A DNA stretch of 64,000 nucleotides from Wolbachia endosymbiont of Ctenocephalides felis wCfeT (GCF_012277295.1 NZ_CP051156.1:372001-436000); one strand, 5' to 3'; shown: positions 9,377 through 20,190, counted from the stretch's first letter. Numbers and translations are program-made. Notes: generated by a model from the sequence alone, not told the origin.

Positions 9377-10402
9377 GGCTTTGTTGCATCGCTCTTTGGA
9401 TAGGAGGCAATGCATAATAAATTCATGAAGCTATCTCAAATTTAGCCATGCCTATTTCAGTAAATTTGTTCAGCAAATAACACTTGAGTAGCATTTCTTT
9501 CTCACGGTTAATCTCAGATTTGTTCCTAAAACTAAACCCAAATGTTTGCTTCAGTCGCGAGAAAAAACTTTCTATATAAGATCTCTTCCCATAATTTATC
9601 TCTTTTTTCCACTTCTTCATACCATCTTCACCATATGACTTTATGAGCTTGATTGTAGAATTTCTCTCAGCCATATAATCCAGCTTTGGATGCTCCACTG
9701 CATTGTTTTGCAGAGGAATTTTTGTCTTTATGCCAAGCTCATTGCACAATTTGTATAACTTCTTTCGATTATATGCTCTGTCTGCATATAGTGTGCTTAT
9801 ATTGTATTTAGCATTAGCCCTTGCAATAAGATCACAGGCTCCATAGTGGTCAGAATAAACTCCACTACTGTATTTTGCAGCTATGACTTTTTTGCTACCT
9901 ATCTCCAGCATTACATGCAATTTTCTTGTTTGCTTATAGCCACGGTACTTTCTATCTGTACCGTTTGCCTTACTATGGCCTGGAATATTATTGTAGATGC
10001 TTATTCCAGTGCTATCTATGGCGATCTCAATATTTTCCATACTGTTTTTATCATGTCTTCGATCATTAATTTTTAAGTTAAGCTTTTTGAATCTTCTGGA
10101 AGCCTGGGAATAGCTGATAACTTGCAAATTTTTTCCTATTTGCTCAAGGTATCCAGCTATAAACCCCACCGTTTGTCTTAGGCCTATTCTAAACAAATAA
10201 GTTATTATGTGAATTAGAATTACGACTTTATCACTATAAATATTGTTGCCACCGGCCATTTTGGGACTTTTTTCGTACCAATTTTCTATGGCATCGTTGA
10301 CGTAATAAAAAATATTTCCTCTTTCTTGGAGAAATTTGTTATATTCGTAGCAGTTACTGACTTTCATTTTGACTGGCATATTTTTCCTTTGTCGGTTAAA
10401 TG
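9377..10402 (-). mobile_element. IS903-group IS, copy C, 5' end replaced by an IS66 end
   Basis: The transposase-distal end is intact (GGCTTTGTTGCATCGCT at 9377). The promoter-proximal end stops at 10402, where the sequence switches abruptly to the IS66 tip GTATCCATTCAGG. The missing last ~65 bases of the element are not found beyond the IS66, so a simple insertion of IS66 is not enough. A deletion or recombination followed. Confidence 0.88.
9423..10379 (-). CDS. IS5-family (IS903-group) DDE transposase, copy C
   Basis: 318 residues from the family ATG at 10379, with the catalytic D122/D200/E270 intact. A longer frame runs upstream into IS66 sequence and would add 33 residues copied from the IS66 C-terminus. 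I rejected that start because the other copies all begin at the internal ATG, which keeps its AAAGGAAAA leader. The element has lost one terminal repeat, so the gene is probably stranded. Confidence 0.88.
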   Translation of the reverse strand: MPVKMKVSNCYEYNKFLQERGNIFYYVNDAIENWYEKSPKMAGGNNIYSDKVVILIHIITYLFRIGLRQTVGFIAGYLEQIGKNLQVISYSQASRRFKKLNLKINDRRHDKNSMENIEIAIDSTGISIYNNIPGHSKANGTDRKYRGYKQTRKLHVMLEIGSKKVIAAKYSSGVYSDHYGACDLIARANAKYNISTLYADRAYNRKKLYKLCNELGIKTKIPLQNNAVEHPKLDYMAERNSTIKLIKSYGEDGMKKWKKEINYGKRSYIESFFSRLKQTFGFSFRNKSEINREKEMLLKCYLLNKFTEIGMAKFEIAS

Positions 10403-10507
10403 GTATCCATTCAGGTGTATGGCTTAAGAAGCAATAGCCAGTAGGTTTTGAAAAGGATTTAACTTCTTTTGCCTCCAAGTCAAGTACAATGAAATTATCC
10501 TCTCAAG
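10403..10507 (-). repeat. 105-bp duplicated tip of IS66
   Basis: A copy of the transposase 3'-end tip of IS66, from GTATCCATTCAGG through the last codons. It is followed directly at 10508 by the same 105 bases as the start of a complete IS66. The result is a head-to-tail tandem duplication of an IS terminus. Confidence 0.88.
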
Positions 10508-11968
10508 GTATCCATTCAGGTGTATGGCTTAAGAAGCAATAGCCAGTAGGTTTTGAAAAGGATTTAACTTCTTTTGCCTCCAAGTCAAGTACAATGAAAT
10601 TATCCTCTCAAGAAACATATTTCCCCGTTTCGATTGTGTAAAATATGAAACTTTTCGGTAAACAACGTAATGCCGAATCTGTCGCTCAGCATAGTTGTTT
10701 GTCAGTGGAATATTTTCTGGATCGTCCAAAAATTTCCACATCATCAGATCCGATTTCATGATATTTTTTGCTACTCGAGACGCTCCAATTGCCTCGGGTA
10801 AATTTGATATATTCTTTAAGTAATATCTCGTTCGCTTGCGTAATTTTCTTGCTCTTCTTATGAACCTTAATGTGTCTATTTCATCCTTTAACAGAGCTTT
10901 TTTCAATGCAAATAATTCAGTAGCAACATTCCTTAAATAATACCCCAAAACTTTCACTTCGCTATTCCAACTATGAGACAACCTTTCAAAATCTCTTGCT
11001 AAATGTGCCCAACAGACCTGCCTTTTCTTGCTGGAAAAGTAGTTGTAAGCTGCATATCTGTTGGTCACTACTAGGTTGTTATTCTTTCCAAATTTACTAT
11101 TTTCCAGGACTTTCATCCCTCTTGACTCTGTCAATTTGATCACACTTCCTATTTTGCTCGCAAACATCCAGCACCAGCCCTGTTTACCTTTGTTGTAATG
11201 GCTAGTTTCATCGATATGTAAAATTTTGCTCTTGCTTACCTCTTCCTCAATTTGCTCATATGCTTCTTGGCATTTTTCTGCCACTCTAGCCTCGCTATTT
11301 GATACACTACCGACGCTGATATCCAGGTTGAAAATGTCCTTTATAATATTTGCCACTTCTTTTTTCGAATTCTTGTAAAATCCACTTAATGCTGTAATTA
11401 CTGACTTAACTCTTGGACCAAATGTGTCCGCAGTTACTCCTTCTTGTAGCTTGCTACTTTTTCTTTTTCCACATCTTTTGCAACGTCCATGCTCTAGTTG
11501 ATATTCAACTACATACGGCTTGATTTCCGGCAAATCGACCTTTTGATGAGTATACGGATCTTTTGATACCGCAATTTCTCCTCCGCACTCACACGTATTG
11601 GGCAGTTCTATTTTTACCATCTCATCTGCCTCCATTTTAGGGCGGTAACTGCCTTTATGTCCAACCTGTGCTCCTACTTTCCTGTCACTTTTTGACTTAT
11701 TTTCCCTCATCTTATATAATTCTTTGGAGCTTGGTATAGATGAATTTTTTGAATTTAAGCCAAGCCTTTCTTTTAACTCAGCGTTTTCGATCCTTAGCGC
11801 TTTATTTTCTGCTTTAAGCTCTTCTATTTTTGTTTCTAACTTTTCTATAGTCTGCTTAAACTTTCGCAAAATTCTAAAAGATCAACCATATTACCTCACA
11901 GCCACTCTAGTTTACCTTTTTAGCATTCCTTGTCTACTCTTTATTTTACCGCCCGGCTGAATGGATAC
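10508..11968 (-). mobile_element. IS66-family element, copy 2 (complete, catalytic Asp changed)
   Basis: 1461 bp with both GTATCCATTCAG ends. No matching 8-base flanks: on the left is the duplicated IS66 tip, on the right ATATTCGT from a dispersed repeat. Confidence 0.9.
10529..11869 (-). CDS. IS66-family transposase, copy 2, D270N
   Basis: 446 residues with the same domains as copy 1 and no stop. The second catalytic aspartate is replaced by Asn: the motif reads VVTNRYAAY instead of VVTDRYAAY. D220 and E395 are kept. In DDE enzymes this change normally abolishes metal binding and strand transfer, so I infer a full-length but probably inactive protein. The TTG start and overlapping short upstream frame are as in copy 1. 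Confidence 0.9.
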   Translation of the reverse strand: MRKFKQTIEKLETKIEELKAENKALRIENAELKERLGLNSKNSSIPSSKELYKMRENKSKSDRKVGAQVGHKGSYRPKMEADEMVKIELPNTCECGGEIAVSKDPYTHQKVDLPEIKPYVVEYQLEHGRCKRCGKRKSSKLQEGVTADTFGPRVKSVITALSGFYKNSKKEVANIIKDIFNLDISVGSVSNSEARVAEKCQEAYEQIEEEVSKSKILHIDETSHYNKGKQGWCWMFASKIGSVIKLTESRGMKVLENSKFGKNNNLVVTNRYAAYNYFSSKKRQVCWAHLARDFERLSHSWNSEVKVLGYYLRNVATELFALKKALLKDEIDTLRFIRRARKLRKRTRYYLKNISNLPEAIGASRVAKNIMKSDLMMWKFLDDPENIPLTNNYAERQIRHYVVYRKVSYFTQSKRGNMFLERIISLYLTWRQKKLNPFQNLLAIAS

Positions 11969-12087
11969 ATATTCGTACAATTATGGATCAAGTCATAGAA
12001 TGACACCGTTTTGTGGGCGATTGGCCTAAAATTCAATATTCGTACAGTTAGAGCAGCTGCTACCCTATTGTTATTGTTTTTTTAGAG

Positions 12088-13131
12088 TTAGTCATTACTC
12101 AGTTCTTGTGTGCTACTACGTAGATGCTTTATAGACGGTGCTGTAGCATTACTTGATGGTAAAAAATTCCTTGCTGATGCACTTTGCATTAGTGTATCCA
12201 TAGCACTTCGTCTATCTGCTCCAGTACGCACTCTGTAGTCAAAATTAAGATCTATTCCATTTACTTTGCCTTTGCCATCTTGGGTAGTGTGACACGACAG
12301 AATAAAGCCACCAGCAGCATAAGCTCCATTATTAACATCCCCGGTGAAAACACTACGAGCAGTAACGTTATTATCGTCTCCTTCTGTTCGCATAATCATT
12401 TCACCATTTTGTAAACCATCACCATTTATGTTTCTTAGTATAATAATCTGATCTACACCATTAGCACATTCATTATCTACTCTCGATATTACTTCCACAG
12501 TTGGTTGCTGGTTATTTCTTACTAATGGATGACTTGTATAATTAGTACTTGACTGATGATCCAGATCTGCATTTTTCTGTTGCCTTAAATTATCAACTTC
12601 TTCTTCAACACGTTTACTATATTCTTCTTTATTGTTTATCTTAGTTTTGGTTGCTTCTTCATTTTCTACCTCAGTGTTTGCTACATTTGGATTATTAATA
12701 GCCATAAAAATAAGACCTGGTACTAATGAAATTGTCACATTTAATAGAAAGCATGGAACTATTATTGCAACGGCAATAATATAGAATAAAAATCTAAGTA
12801 TACTTTTTATTACTTTAGATAATTTAGAATCGTTATCTTTAGCACTAACGGCATTTATAAAGCTTTGGCACAGAAAAAACGCTGTTAATGTGAGAACAGT
12901 AAATGGAACTATTAGAACAAGTAAAAAAGCTTTAGTTAATTTTTTTGCTGAACTAATATTTTCTAATGATATAAGATGATTATTACGCTGATTAACAAAT
13001 AATTTTACACCACACATCAATATTTTACTACTTTTTTCTGACGTTCCAATATGCATTTTTATTACCAAATATACTAATGTTATTATTATAGAAATTTTTT
13101 TTATTTTATCAAGCAAAAATTTCTCTTCCAT
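12088..13131 (-). CDS. Hypothetical membrane protein
   Basis: 347 residues, family not recognised. Three hydrophobic segments near residues 12-26, 68-90 and 112-143 are followed by a 200-residue hydrophilic C-terminal region. That region includes a charged stretch (EEYSKRVEEEVDNLRQQ) and a Gly/Asn-rich part (NINGDGLQNGEMIM) that may form beta structure. The layout suggests an inner-membrane anchor with a soluble tail. ATG at 13131. It is divergent from the tail gene at 13298, with a 166-bp AT-rich gap that must hold both promoters. Its 3' side borders a repeat remnant next to IS66. Confidence 0.7.
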   Translation of the reverse strand: MEEKFLLDKIKKISIIITLVYLVIKMHIGTSEKSSKILMCGVKLFVNQRNNHLISLENISSAKKLTKAFLLVLIVPFTVLTLTAFFLCQSFINAVSAKDNDSKLSKVIKSILRFLFYIIAVAIIVPCFLLNVTISLVPGLIFMAINNPNVANTEVENEEATKTKINNKEEYSKRVEEEVDNLRQQKNADLDHQSSTNYTSHPLVRNNQQPTVEVISRVDNECANGVDQIIILRNINGDGLQNGEMIMRTEGDDNNVTARSVFTGDVNNGAYAAGGFILSCHTTQDGKGKVNGIDLNFDYRVRTGADRRSAMDTLMQSASARNFLPSSNATAPSIKHLRSSTQELSND

Positions 13132-13297
13132 TATTTTTATTACTGATTATAATGTGGCTGCTGGTGTATGGTTTCTTCATACACTTTTTTAATCAAGTAT
13201 TTTAATTATTCATCGTAAGTCATTGAGTTTTTTAGCTTATTGAAGAGCTTTAATAAAAAACTTATCAAATAAAAATTTATCAAAGGAGGGTTACGTT

Positions 13298-16200
13298 ATG
13301 TCTACAATCATTTTATCATCAATTTTAGGTCAGGCCGGTAGTGTTTTTGGTCCAGTTGGTCAAATTATTGGTTCTGAGCTTGGCGCATTGATTGGTGCGC
13401 AGCTAGATAGCGCAATGTTTGGCCTTGATGCCGAGCAGAAAGTAACACATGGAGCAAGGCTAAAGAATCTGCAGGTGCAGACATCTGCTTATGGTAGGAC
13501 AATTCCAATTATTTATGGCACTGCTCGAGTTGCAGGAAATATCATTTGGTCCAAGCCGCTTAGAGAAGAAGCAGTTACTGATAAAAATAAAATCACGTAT
13601 AACTACTATGCAACACTTGCAATTGCCATCTGCAAGGGAGAAGTAAAAAAATTAAAGAGAATCTGGGCAGATACAAAATCACTCAATTTTGATGAGATAG
13701 ATTATACTTTTTATCCAGGTACGGAGGATCAAGAGCCCGATTCACTTACGGGGGAGGGTGCTGCATACAGAGGAATATCCTACATAATAATCAAGGATTT
13801 TCCTTTAGCAGACTACAACAACCGCGTTCCGGTGTTTACATTTGAGGTACAGGCTGCATTAAAATCCAGTGAGTTTTCAGTGGCAGATAACATTAACAAT
13901 ATCAACATCATTCCAGGTTCGGGAGAGTATGTGTATGATACAAAAATACAGAAAAAAATCTCGCGAGAGAAAATTAGCAGTAATCAATATATTCCCTATG
14001 GAGCAGCAAAAAGGATAAATCACAACAATCATACTAAAAAAAGTGATGCCATGCTTTCTTTGGATCAATTAAAGGAAGATTTGCCAAATGTTGAATGGGT
14101 ATCAGTGGTAGTAAACTGGTTTGCAGATGATATAAATATAGAAGACTGCAAAATATATCCCGCAGTTGAATTTCAAGATGATTCAAGAACTGTTCCTGAT
14201 GATTGGAAAGTAGGTAATATAACCAGAGACAATGCTCGGGTGATTTCAAAAGATAGTAATGAAAACATCAGATATGGAGGCACTATTAGTGACTCAGCAT
14301 TGATTGGATATATAGAGGAGTTGCACAGCAGGGGCTATAAGGTAATGCTTTATCCTATGCTGCTTCTTGATACAGAAAATAAAGAATGGCGAGGCCGAAT
14401 TGCAGGGTCACCAGAAAGCATCAGTAGTTTTTTCCGCAATCAATATAACAAATTTATAGGGCACTATATCAGCATTGCTAAGCAGACTAAAGTTGAAGGA
14501 TTTATCATTGGCTCTGAGTTTGCTCAACTAACTAGAGTAACAAGTTCATGGGATAGTTATCCAACAGTTACAGCACTTAAGATGTTAGCTTCTAAAGTAA
14601 AACATGAACTTGGAAAGGAGGTGACTGTAACCTACGCTGCAGATTGGAGTGAATATCACTCACATGATGGTTGGTATAACATGGATGAGCTATGGTCTTC
14701 AGAGCATATTGATGTTGTTGGCATAGATGCATACTTTCCGCTAACTGATGGACCTGAGCCTTCTCTTGGATATTCTGTGCAAGATGTAATCGATGGTTGG
14801 AGTAGTGGAGAAGGGTATGATTATTTTTATGATTACTCCAAGAATGAACCTGAAAAGGTAAAATATAATGACAGCAAATACGCATGGAAAAATATAGAAA
14901 AATGGTGGAGTGAAGTCCACATTAATCCTGATGGCAGCCAAACAAAATGGCGACTGAAAATGAAAAAGATATGGTTCATTGAATATGGGTTCCCCAGCGT
15001 AAATGGCTGCACTAATGAGCCAAATGTATTTATAGATAAAAGTAGCACAGAAAGTAAATATCCAAAGTATTCAAACGGAGAGGTGAGTTTTCTTGCACAG
15101 AAAATTGCAATCGAAGGCACATTAAAAAAGTGGAAAGATTCAGAAATGGTGGAGAAAATGTTTCTCTGGGCATGGGATGCCAGACCATTTCCTTACTTTC
15201 CTAATTTGTGCAATATGTGGGCTGATTGCCATAATTGGCAGACGGGACATTGGGTGCAGGGAAAAATTTCGCAGTTCAATATAGCTGATGTTTTATCTGA
15301 TCTACTGCAGAAAGCAGGCTTAAAAACTGATCAGTTTGATACAAGTGGTGTTAAAGGATTATTGTCCGGATATGCAATAAATGACCAGCAATCGGTGCGT
15401 TCAATTATTAGAATGTTGCAGAATTATTATTTTTTGATGTGGTTGAGAAAGAGTCAAAGCTGAAATTCGTCCAAAAGGGGACAGAACATAAAGATGATGT
15501 GGCTGAAATACCAATCGGTGATGTTGTTATGAAAGGCAATTCAAGGCAAATGCAGCTGATAAATATAAGCCAGTTGGACTTAAACAATAAAGTTAGTGTT
15601 GTCTATTTTAACCGCAATTTTGGCTATCCAATTGATGTTAAGTATGCAGAACTTCCAAAGCAGGGAAAAGCTTCAGTAGTTGAAGTGCCGCTTATTATGG
15701 AAGAGGATGAAGCGCAAAATATCGCTGAAGTTTTGCTTTATTCTGCTTGGCAAGAGAGGAATATATATAATTTTAAGTTGCCGATTAAATACGCATGGCT
15801 TTTACCAAGTGACATAGTAGCAATTTTAGATGGCAAAAAAAAGCACACGATAAGAATTACAAAGACAAAACTTGAAAGTATGTCTATTCAGATAAGTGGT
15901 GTTGGCTATGATCCTTCTATTTACAAGCTTTCTTTTCCTTCAGCTGAGTCGCTTATGCTTAAAGAGCATCCTCCATCTCACATTGGTAAAACCATCATAG
16001 AAATAATAGATTTACCAAATATTAAAAATGATAATATAAGTTTTACTTTAATTACTGAAGAAGAAAATTGGAAGGGAGCAACACTCTTTATTTCATATGA
16101 TAATAAAGATTACCAACTAGTTGCCAGCTCGAGTAAGCAGTCCACTTATGGACATGTAGTAGAGTCTCATTGTAAAGAGATTATAGTTGCATTGCGCTCT

Positions 16201-16484
16201 GGTAAATTACCAGGTTCTTTAAATTCAGCACTGATTGGAAAAGAAGTAATAACATTCCAAAATGCTGAGCTTATAGAAAAAAATAGATATAGGTTAACAA
16301 TAACAGGGCAGGGGATAATATAGAATATACAGGTGAAAAATTCACCCTACTTGATGATTCAATAATATCTTTTGCAGTGCAGCGTGGGAGGAAAATTTAC
16401 CTCAAGGCAGTAACCTACGGCGATTCAATTGGTAACACGGAAGCAAAAGCTCTAAAAATTGACAATCAACAAAATATGTGTTAA
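13298..16484 (+). pseudogene. GTA-type 'megatron' tail protein with TIM-barrel-like domain, broken in two places
   Basis: Starts at 13298 with a strong ribosome binding site (AAAGGAGGG). The first frame (721 residues to 15463) opens with a glycine-rich hydrophobic region, and residues ~270-620 look like the GTA TIM-barrel domain of tail-tip/baseplate proteins (GSEFAQLTRV, DVVGIDAYFPL, WFIEYGFPS, MFLWAWDARPFP). At 15429-15436 a T tract has 6 T where 7 would join YYFFDVVEKESK. Translation resumes in the second frame (294 residues, to 16323). Near 16320 a second break follows, after which EYTGEKFTLLDDSIISFAVQ continues to 16484. The family is normally over 1,200 residues, so the C-terminus is lost. 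Likely a relic. Confidence 0.85.
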
Positions 16485-16487
16485 TAT
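16459..16487 (+). promoter_or_regulatory. Consensus sigma-70-type promoter
   Basis: TTGACA at 16459-16464, a 17-base spacer, then TAATAT at 16482-16487. It lies in the tail of the megatron relic, 28 bases before the ATG of the gene at 16515. The same two hexamers at the same spacing occur at 26547. Confidence 0.7.
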
Positions 16488-16514
16488 TAATACATATATA
16501 ATGAAGAATTTAGT

Positions 16515-17348
16515 ATGACAGACGCAATGGTTAATGCACTCATAGAGAGAGTGGAAGGGTTTGGGTATTATGACTTGAATGTTAAGAAAATAAGCGAGAG
16601 TGGTTGGAAGAAAATAATTTCTGGTGAGCAGACAAATGAGGATATTTTCGATAGGTCTGAAAGGATCTATGTAAATAGACAAAAAATAACTCGGAAATTT
16701 ATTAATGATTTAAAATCAACACATGAAAACTTAATTTCAAAAGATGAAAATGGAAAAAAAGATTACCGTCCATTTTTGAGAGAAGCTTTTACAGAAATAT
16801 TTAAAAATACAGGTGCAGCAGTTCCAAATGATTTTATTATTGCAAAATTAATAGATAATTACCATCAAGGTGGATATATTAACTTTTTTTGTGCTGCATA
16901 TTTTGAAGTACTTTTTTCTTTTAACTTACATTCAGATTTTTATAAAAGAAAATTTCATATAAGTTGCGATGATCCTAATTGCCTCAAGTTTAGCTTTAGC
17001 TCAAAAATAGGTATACATGAGACCAATGATACTGGCCGTCCTGTACGAAAAATATGCAATTTATCCAGCTCAGTGGAATTCACACTGAGATGTAAGGATG
17101 GAAATGTAGAATATGAGGAAGGTAAAGTGTTACTTATTATTCCTAAGAAGCTAGAAAATTATGAACAGAACGGTAAAAGCTTGAAGGACATTATTATCGA
17201 ATATTTTCAGAGATTTTGTGAAATATTTGGTTTTATACTGGGGATAAAAATAGAACATGATCTTGACACGCTAACAACGAAAGTAAATGGGGTGGTTTTA
17301 TCTTCTAATAATAATAAAAACCAAGAAGAGTCTAAAAGTGTAAGTTAA
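16515..17348 (+). CDS. Hypothetical protein
   Basis: 277 residues, not recognised. Hydrophilic, with a mixed alpha/beta look: an N-terminal helical part, a central block with two close cysteines (ISCDDPNCLKFSF), and a C-terminal helical region ending in an Asn/Ser/Lys-rich tail. There is no signal peptide or membrane segment. The ATG follows a consensus promoter by one short leader. Downstream there is a small hairpin (CCAGC...GCTGG, 17413-17432) followed by a T-rich stretch, which could serve as a weak terminator, and then an IS66. Confidence 0.7.
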   Translation: MTDAMVNALIERVEGFGYYDLNVKKISESGWKKIISGEQTNEDIFDRSERIYVNRQKITRKFINDLKSTHENLISKDENGKKDYRPFLREAFTEIFKNTGAAVPNDFIIAKLIDNYHQGGYINFFCAAYFEVLFSFNLHSDFYKRKFHISCDDPNCLKFSFSSKIGIHETNDTGRPVRKICNLSSSVEFTLRCKDGNVEYEEGKVLLIIPKKLENYEQNGKSLKDIIIEYFQRFCEIFGFILGIKIEHDLDTLTTKVNGVVLSSNNNKNQEESKSVS

Positions 17349-17454
17349 ATAATTCATTGTAATACACTGAGATTCCTATTTTTAATGTCATACGAGTAGC
17401 TGATACTGTGATCCAGCTTTATGCTGTGCTGGCGTTATTTTTGTAATGAAATAA

Positions 17455-18915
17455 GTATCCATTCAGCCGGGCGGTAAAATAAAGAGTAGACAAGGAATGC
17501 TAAAAAGGTAAACTAGAGTGGCTATGAGGTAATATGGTTGATCTTTTAGAATTTTGCGAAAGTTTAAGCAGACTATAGAAAAGTTAGAAACAAAAATAGA
17601 AGAGCTTAAAGCAGAAAATAAAGCGCTAAGGATCGAAAACGCTGAGTTAAAAGAAAGGCTTGGCTTAAGTTCAAAAAATTCATCTATACCAAGCTCCAAA
17701 GAATTATATAAGATGAGGGAAAATAAGCCAAAAAGTGACAGGAAAGTAGGAGCACAGGTTGGACATAAAGGCAGTTACCGCCCTAAAATGGAGGCAGATG
17801 AGATGGTAAAAATAGAACTGCCCAATACGTGTGAGTGCGGAGGAGAAATTGCGGTATCAAAAGATCCGTATACTCATCAAAAGGTCGATTTGCCGGAAAT
17901 CAAGCCGTATGTAGTTGAATATCAACTAGAGCATGGACGTTGCAAAAGATGTGGAAAAAGAAAAAGTAGCAAGCTACAAGAAGGAGTAACTGCGGACACA
18001 TTTGGTCCAAGAGTTAAGTCAGTAATTGCAGCATTAAGTGGATTTTACAAGAATTCGAAAAAAGAAGTGGCAAATATTATAAAGGACATTTTCAACCTGG
18101 ATATCAGCGTCGGTAGTGTATCAAATAGCGAGGCTAGAGTGGCAGAAAAATGCCAAGAAGCATATGAGCAAATTGAGGAAGAGGTAAGCAAGAGCAAAAT
18201 TTTACATATCGATGAAACTAGCCATTACAACAAAGGTAAACAGGGCTGGTGCTGGATGTTTGCGAGCAAAATAGGAAGTGTGATCAAATTGACAGAGTCA
18301 AGAGGGATGAAAGTCCTGGAAAATAGTAAATTTGGAAAGAATAACAACCTAGTAGTGACCAACAGATATGCAGCTTACAACTACTTTTCCAGCAAGAAAA
18401 GGCAGGTCTGTTGGGCACATTTAGCAAGAGATTTTGAAAGGTTGTCTCATAGTTGGAATAGCGAAGTGAAAGTTTTGGGGTATTATTTAAGGAATGTTGC
18501 TACTGAATTATTTGCATTGAAAAAAGCTCTGTTAAAGGATGAAATAGACACATTAAGGTTCATAAGAAGAGCAAGAAAATTACGCAAGCGAACGAGATAT
18601 TACTTAAAGAATATATCAAATTTACCCGAGGCAATTGGAGCGTCTCGAGTAGCAAAAAATATCATGAAATCGGATCTGATGATGTGGAAATTTTTGGACG
18701 ATCCAGAAAATATTCCACTGACAAACAACTATGCTGAGCGACAGATTCGGCATTACGTTGTTTACCGAAAAGTTTCATATTTTACACAATCGAAACGGGG
18801 AAATATGTTTCTTGAGAGGATAATTTCATTGTACTTGACTTGGAGGCAAAAGAAGTTAAATCCTTTTTAAAACCTACTGGCTATTGCTTCTTAAGCCATA
18901 CACCTGAATGGATAC
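17455..18915 (+). mobile_element. IS66-family element, copy 3
   Basis: 1461 bp with both ends intact. Flanks TGAAATAA and GGCTGATA differ, so no target duplication is visible. Confidence 0.9.
17554..18870 (+). CDS. IS66-family transposase, copy 3, D270N and early stop
   Basis: As copy 1 but with two defects. The second catalytic Asp is Asn (VVTNRYAAY), and CAA at codon 439 has become TAA, removing the last eight residues. The same late stop occurs in copy 4 (27962), so those two copies share recent ancestry. Probably inactive. Confidence 0.88.
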   Translation: MRKFKQTIEKLETKIEELKAENKALRIENAELKERLGLSSKNSSIPSSKELYKMRENKPKSDRKVGAQVGHKGSYRPKMEADEMVKIELPNTCECGGEIAVSKDPYTHQKVDLPEIKPYVVEYQLEHGRCKRCGKRKSSKLQEGVTADTFGPRVKSVIAALSGFYKNSKKEVANIIKDIFNLDISVGSVSNSEARVAEKCQEAYEQIEEEVSKSKILHIDETSHYNKGKQGWCWMFASKIGSVIKLTESRGMKVLENSKFGKNNNLVVTNRYAAYNYFSSKKRQVCWAHLARDFERLSHSWNSEVKVLGYYLRNVATELFALKKALLKDEIDTLRFIRRARKLRKRTRYYLKNISNLPEAIGASRVAKNIMKSDLMMWKFLDDPENIPLTNNYAERQIRHYVVYRKVSYFTQSKRGNMFLERIISLYLTWRQKKLNPF

Positions 18916-18953
18916 GGCTGATAGAATAGCTGAGGAAAACAAAAACAGAAGAG

Positions 18954-20144
18954 CTAGTCAGCAGAGGGGAGTTTTTGGGCATAAATAACCAACTCATCCC
19001 TCGTTAAGGTATAGGAGCTATTTTCCCAGTGTTGCCTCAACAATTCTAAGCTTTTGCCTAAGTTTTTTCCTGGCTGATATCCTATATTTATCAAATCATC
19101 ACCAGATAGAGGAAATTTCGGGATATCGAACGTGCTTGCAAATGAAATGTACTGTTCTATTAAATCAATGTTTGTTCCGGACTCAACGCCACAGATTTTT
19201 ATTAAATCGCAATAGAATTCCTTACCATACAGAGAAATGTATTTTTTCTGTTCCTGTTCTGATAATTCTGTTTTAATGTTGTTGGATGATAAAAATAGTA
19301 GTTTTTTACTTTGCTTATTTGAAAGACGTAAAAATTTACTGATGTACTTTCCAATACTCGCCTTTTCGTTTTCAGTAGTTCTAAGGAGTAATGCTAGTTT
19401 TACTAGTGCATCAGCACCAATAAGAAGTGAAGAGGATAAAATTTCACATTTTACTTCTCCTGGAATAATTTGCTGTAATACACTGGATTTTTGCATGCTT
19501 TTAAGCGTTGGAGCAGGATCATCACATTCCAGCAATTTAAACATTTCATCTCTAATTCTCTCTCCAGATAAGTTTTGAATCATATGGGAGTGTTTTTTGC
19601 ATACGTTTAATATTTTGTCACTTAAGTTTCCTGTGCATATTTTTGCATGAAAGCGAAATGCTCTTAAGATGCGTAAATAGTCCTCCCTAATTCTGTCTTC
19701 AGAATTACCTATAAAATTTAATCTTTGTGCTTTTAAATCCTGAACGCCACCAAAATAGTCATATATTTGGCCATGCCTATCTGCATAGAGAGCATTGAAT
19801 GTAAAATCACGCCTTGAAGCATCAGCTTTCCAATCATCAGTAAATTCTACCTCTGCATGCCTACCATCACATTGAACATCATGCCTGAGTGTGGTAATTT
19901 CGAAAGATCTGTTATTTAAAATTGCAGTTACAGTACCATGTTTCAAACCTGTTGGAATAGTTTTTATATTGCAGGATTCTAATGCCTTAATAACTTTCTT
20001 GGGTAGTAAATTGGTGGCTAAATCAATATCATGGACATCGCGCTGCAAAATTGAATCTCGAACACATCCACCAACAAGCCTTGCCTCACCACCTGATTTC
20101 TCTATGGCATCAATGATTAAATTAGTTTCAAGGTCAACTTGCAT
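18954..20144 (-). CDS. cca: CCA-adding tRNA nucleotidyltransferase / poly(A) polymerase family
   Basis: Adds or repairs the 3' CCA of tRNAs with CTP and ATP. A class II nucleotidyltransferase fold is visible: LVGGCVRD (residues 23-30) binds the nucleotide, HDIDLAT gives the two metal-binding aspartates D39 and D41, and RRDFTFNALY and RILRAFRFHAKI are the following family motifs. A less conserved helical C-terminal region covers residues ~200-396. ATG at 20144. The tRNA-Asp gene in this window encodes its own CCA, so repair may be this enzyme's main role for that tRNA. It is divergent from the DsbA-like gene, with a large palindrome between them. Confidence 0.93.
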   Translation of the reverse strand: MQVDLETNLIIDAIEKSGGEARLVGGCVRDSILQRDVHDIDLATNLLPKKVIKALESCNIKTIPTGLKHGTVTAILNNRSFEITTLRHDVQCDGRHAEVEFTDDWKADASRRDFTFNALYADRHGQIYDYFGGVQDLKAQRLNFIGNSEDRIREDYLRILRAFRFHAKICTGNLSDKILNVCKKHSHMIQNLSGERIRDEMFKLLECDDPAPTLKSMQKSSVLQQIIPGEVKCEILSSSLLIGADALVKLALLLRTTENEKASIGKYISKFLRLSNKQSKKLLFLSSNNIKTELSEQEQKKYISLYGKEFYCDLIKICGVESGTNIDLIEQYISFASTFDIPKFPLSGDDLINIGYQPGKNLGKSLELLRQHWENSSYTLTRDELVIYAQKLPSAD

Positions 20145-20190
20145 TTGAGCTCACAACTGTACGACTGGGATGACACTGTTTTACAGATAA

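Noticed and set aside
9423..10478. A 351-residue fusion protein joining the IS66 C-terminus and the IS903-group transposase
   Set aside because: Created by the IS junction at 10403. The real start is the family ATG at 10379, with its own leader.
17413..17440. Terminator after the gene at 17348
   Set aside because: The stem is only 5 bp, the loop 10 bases, and the T run is broken, so it is listed only as a weak possibility in the gene entry.
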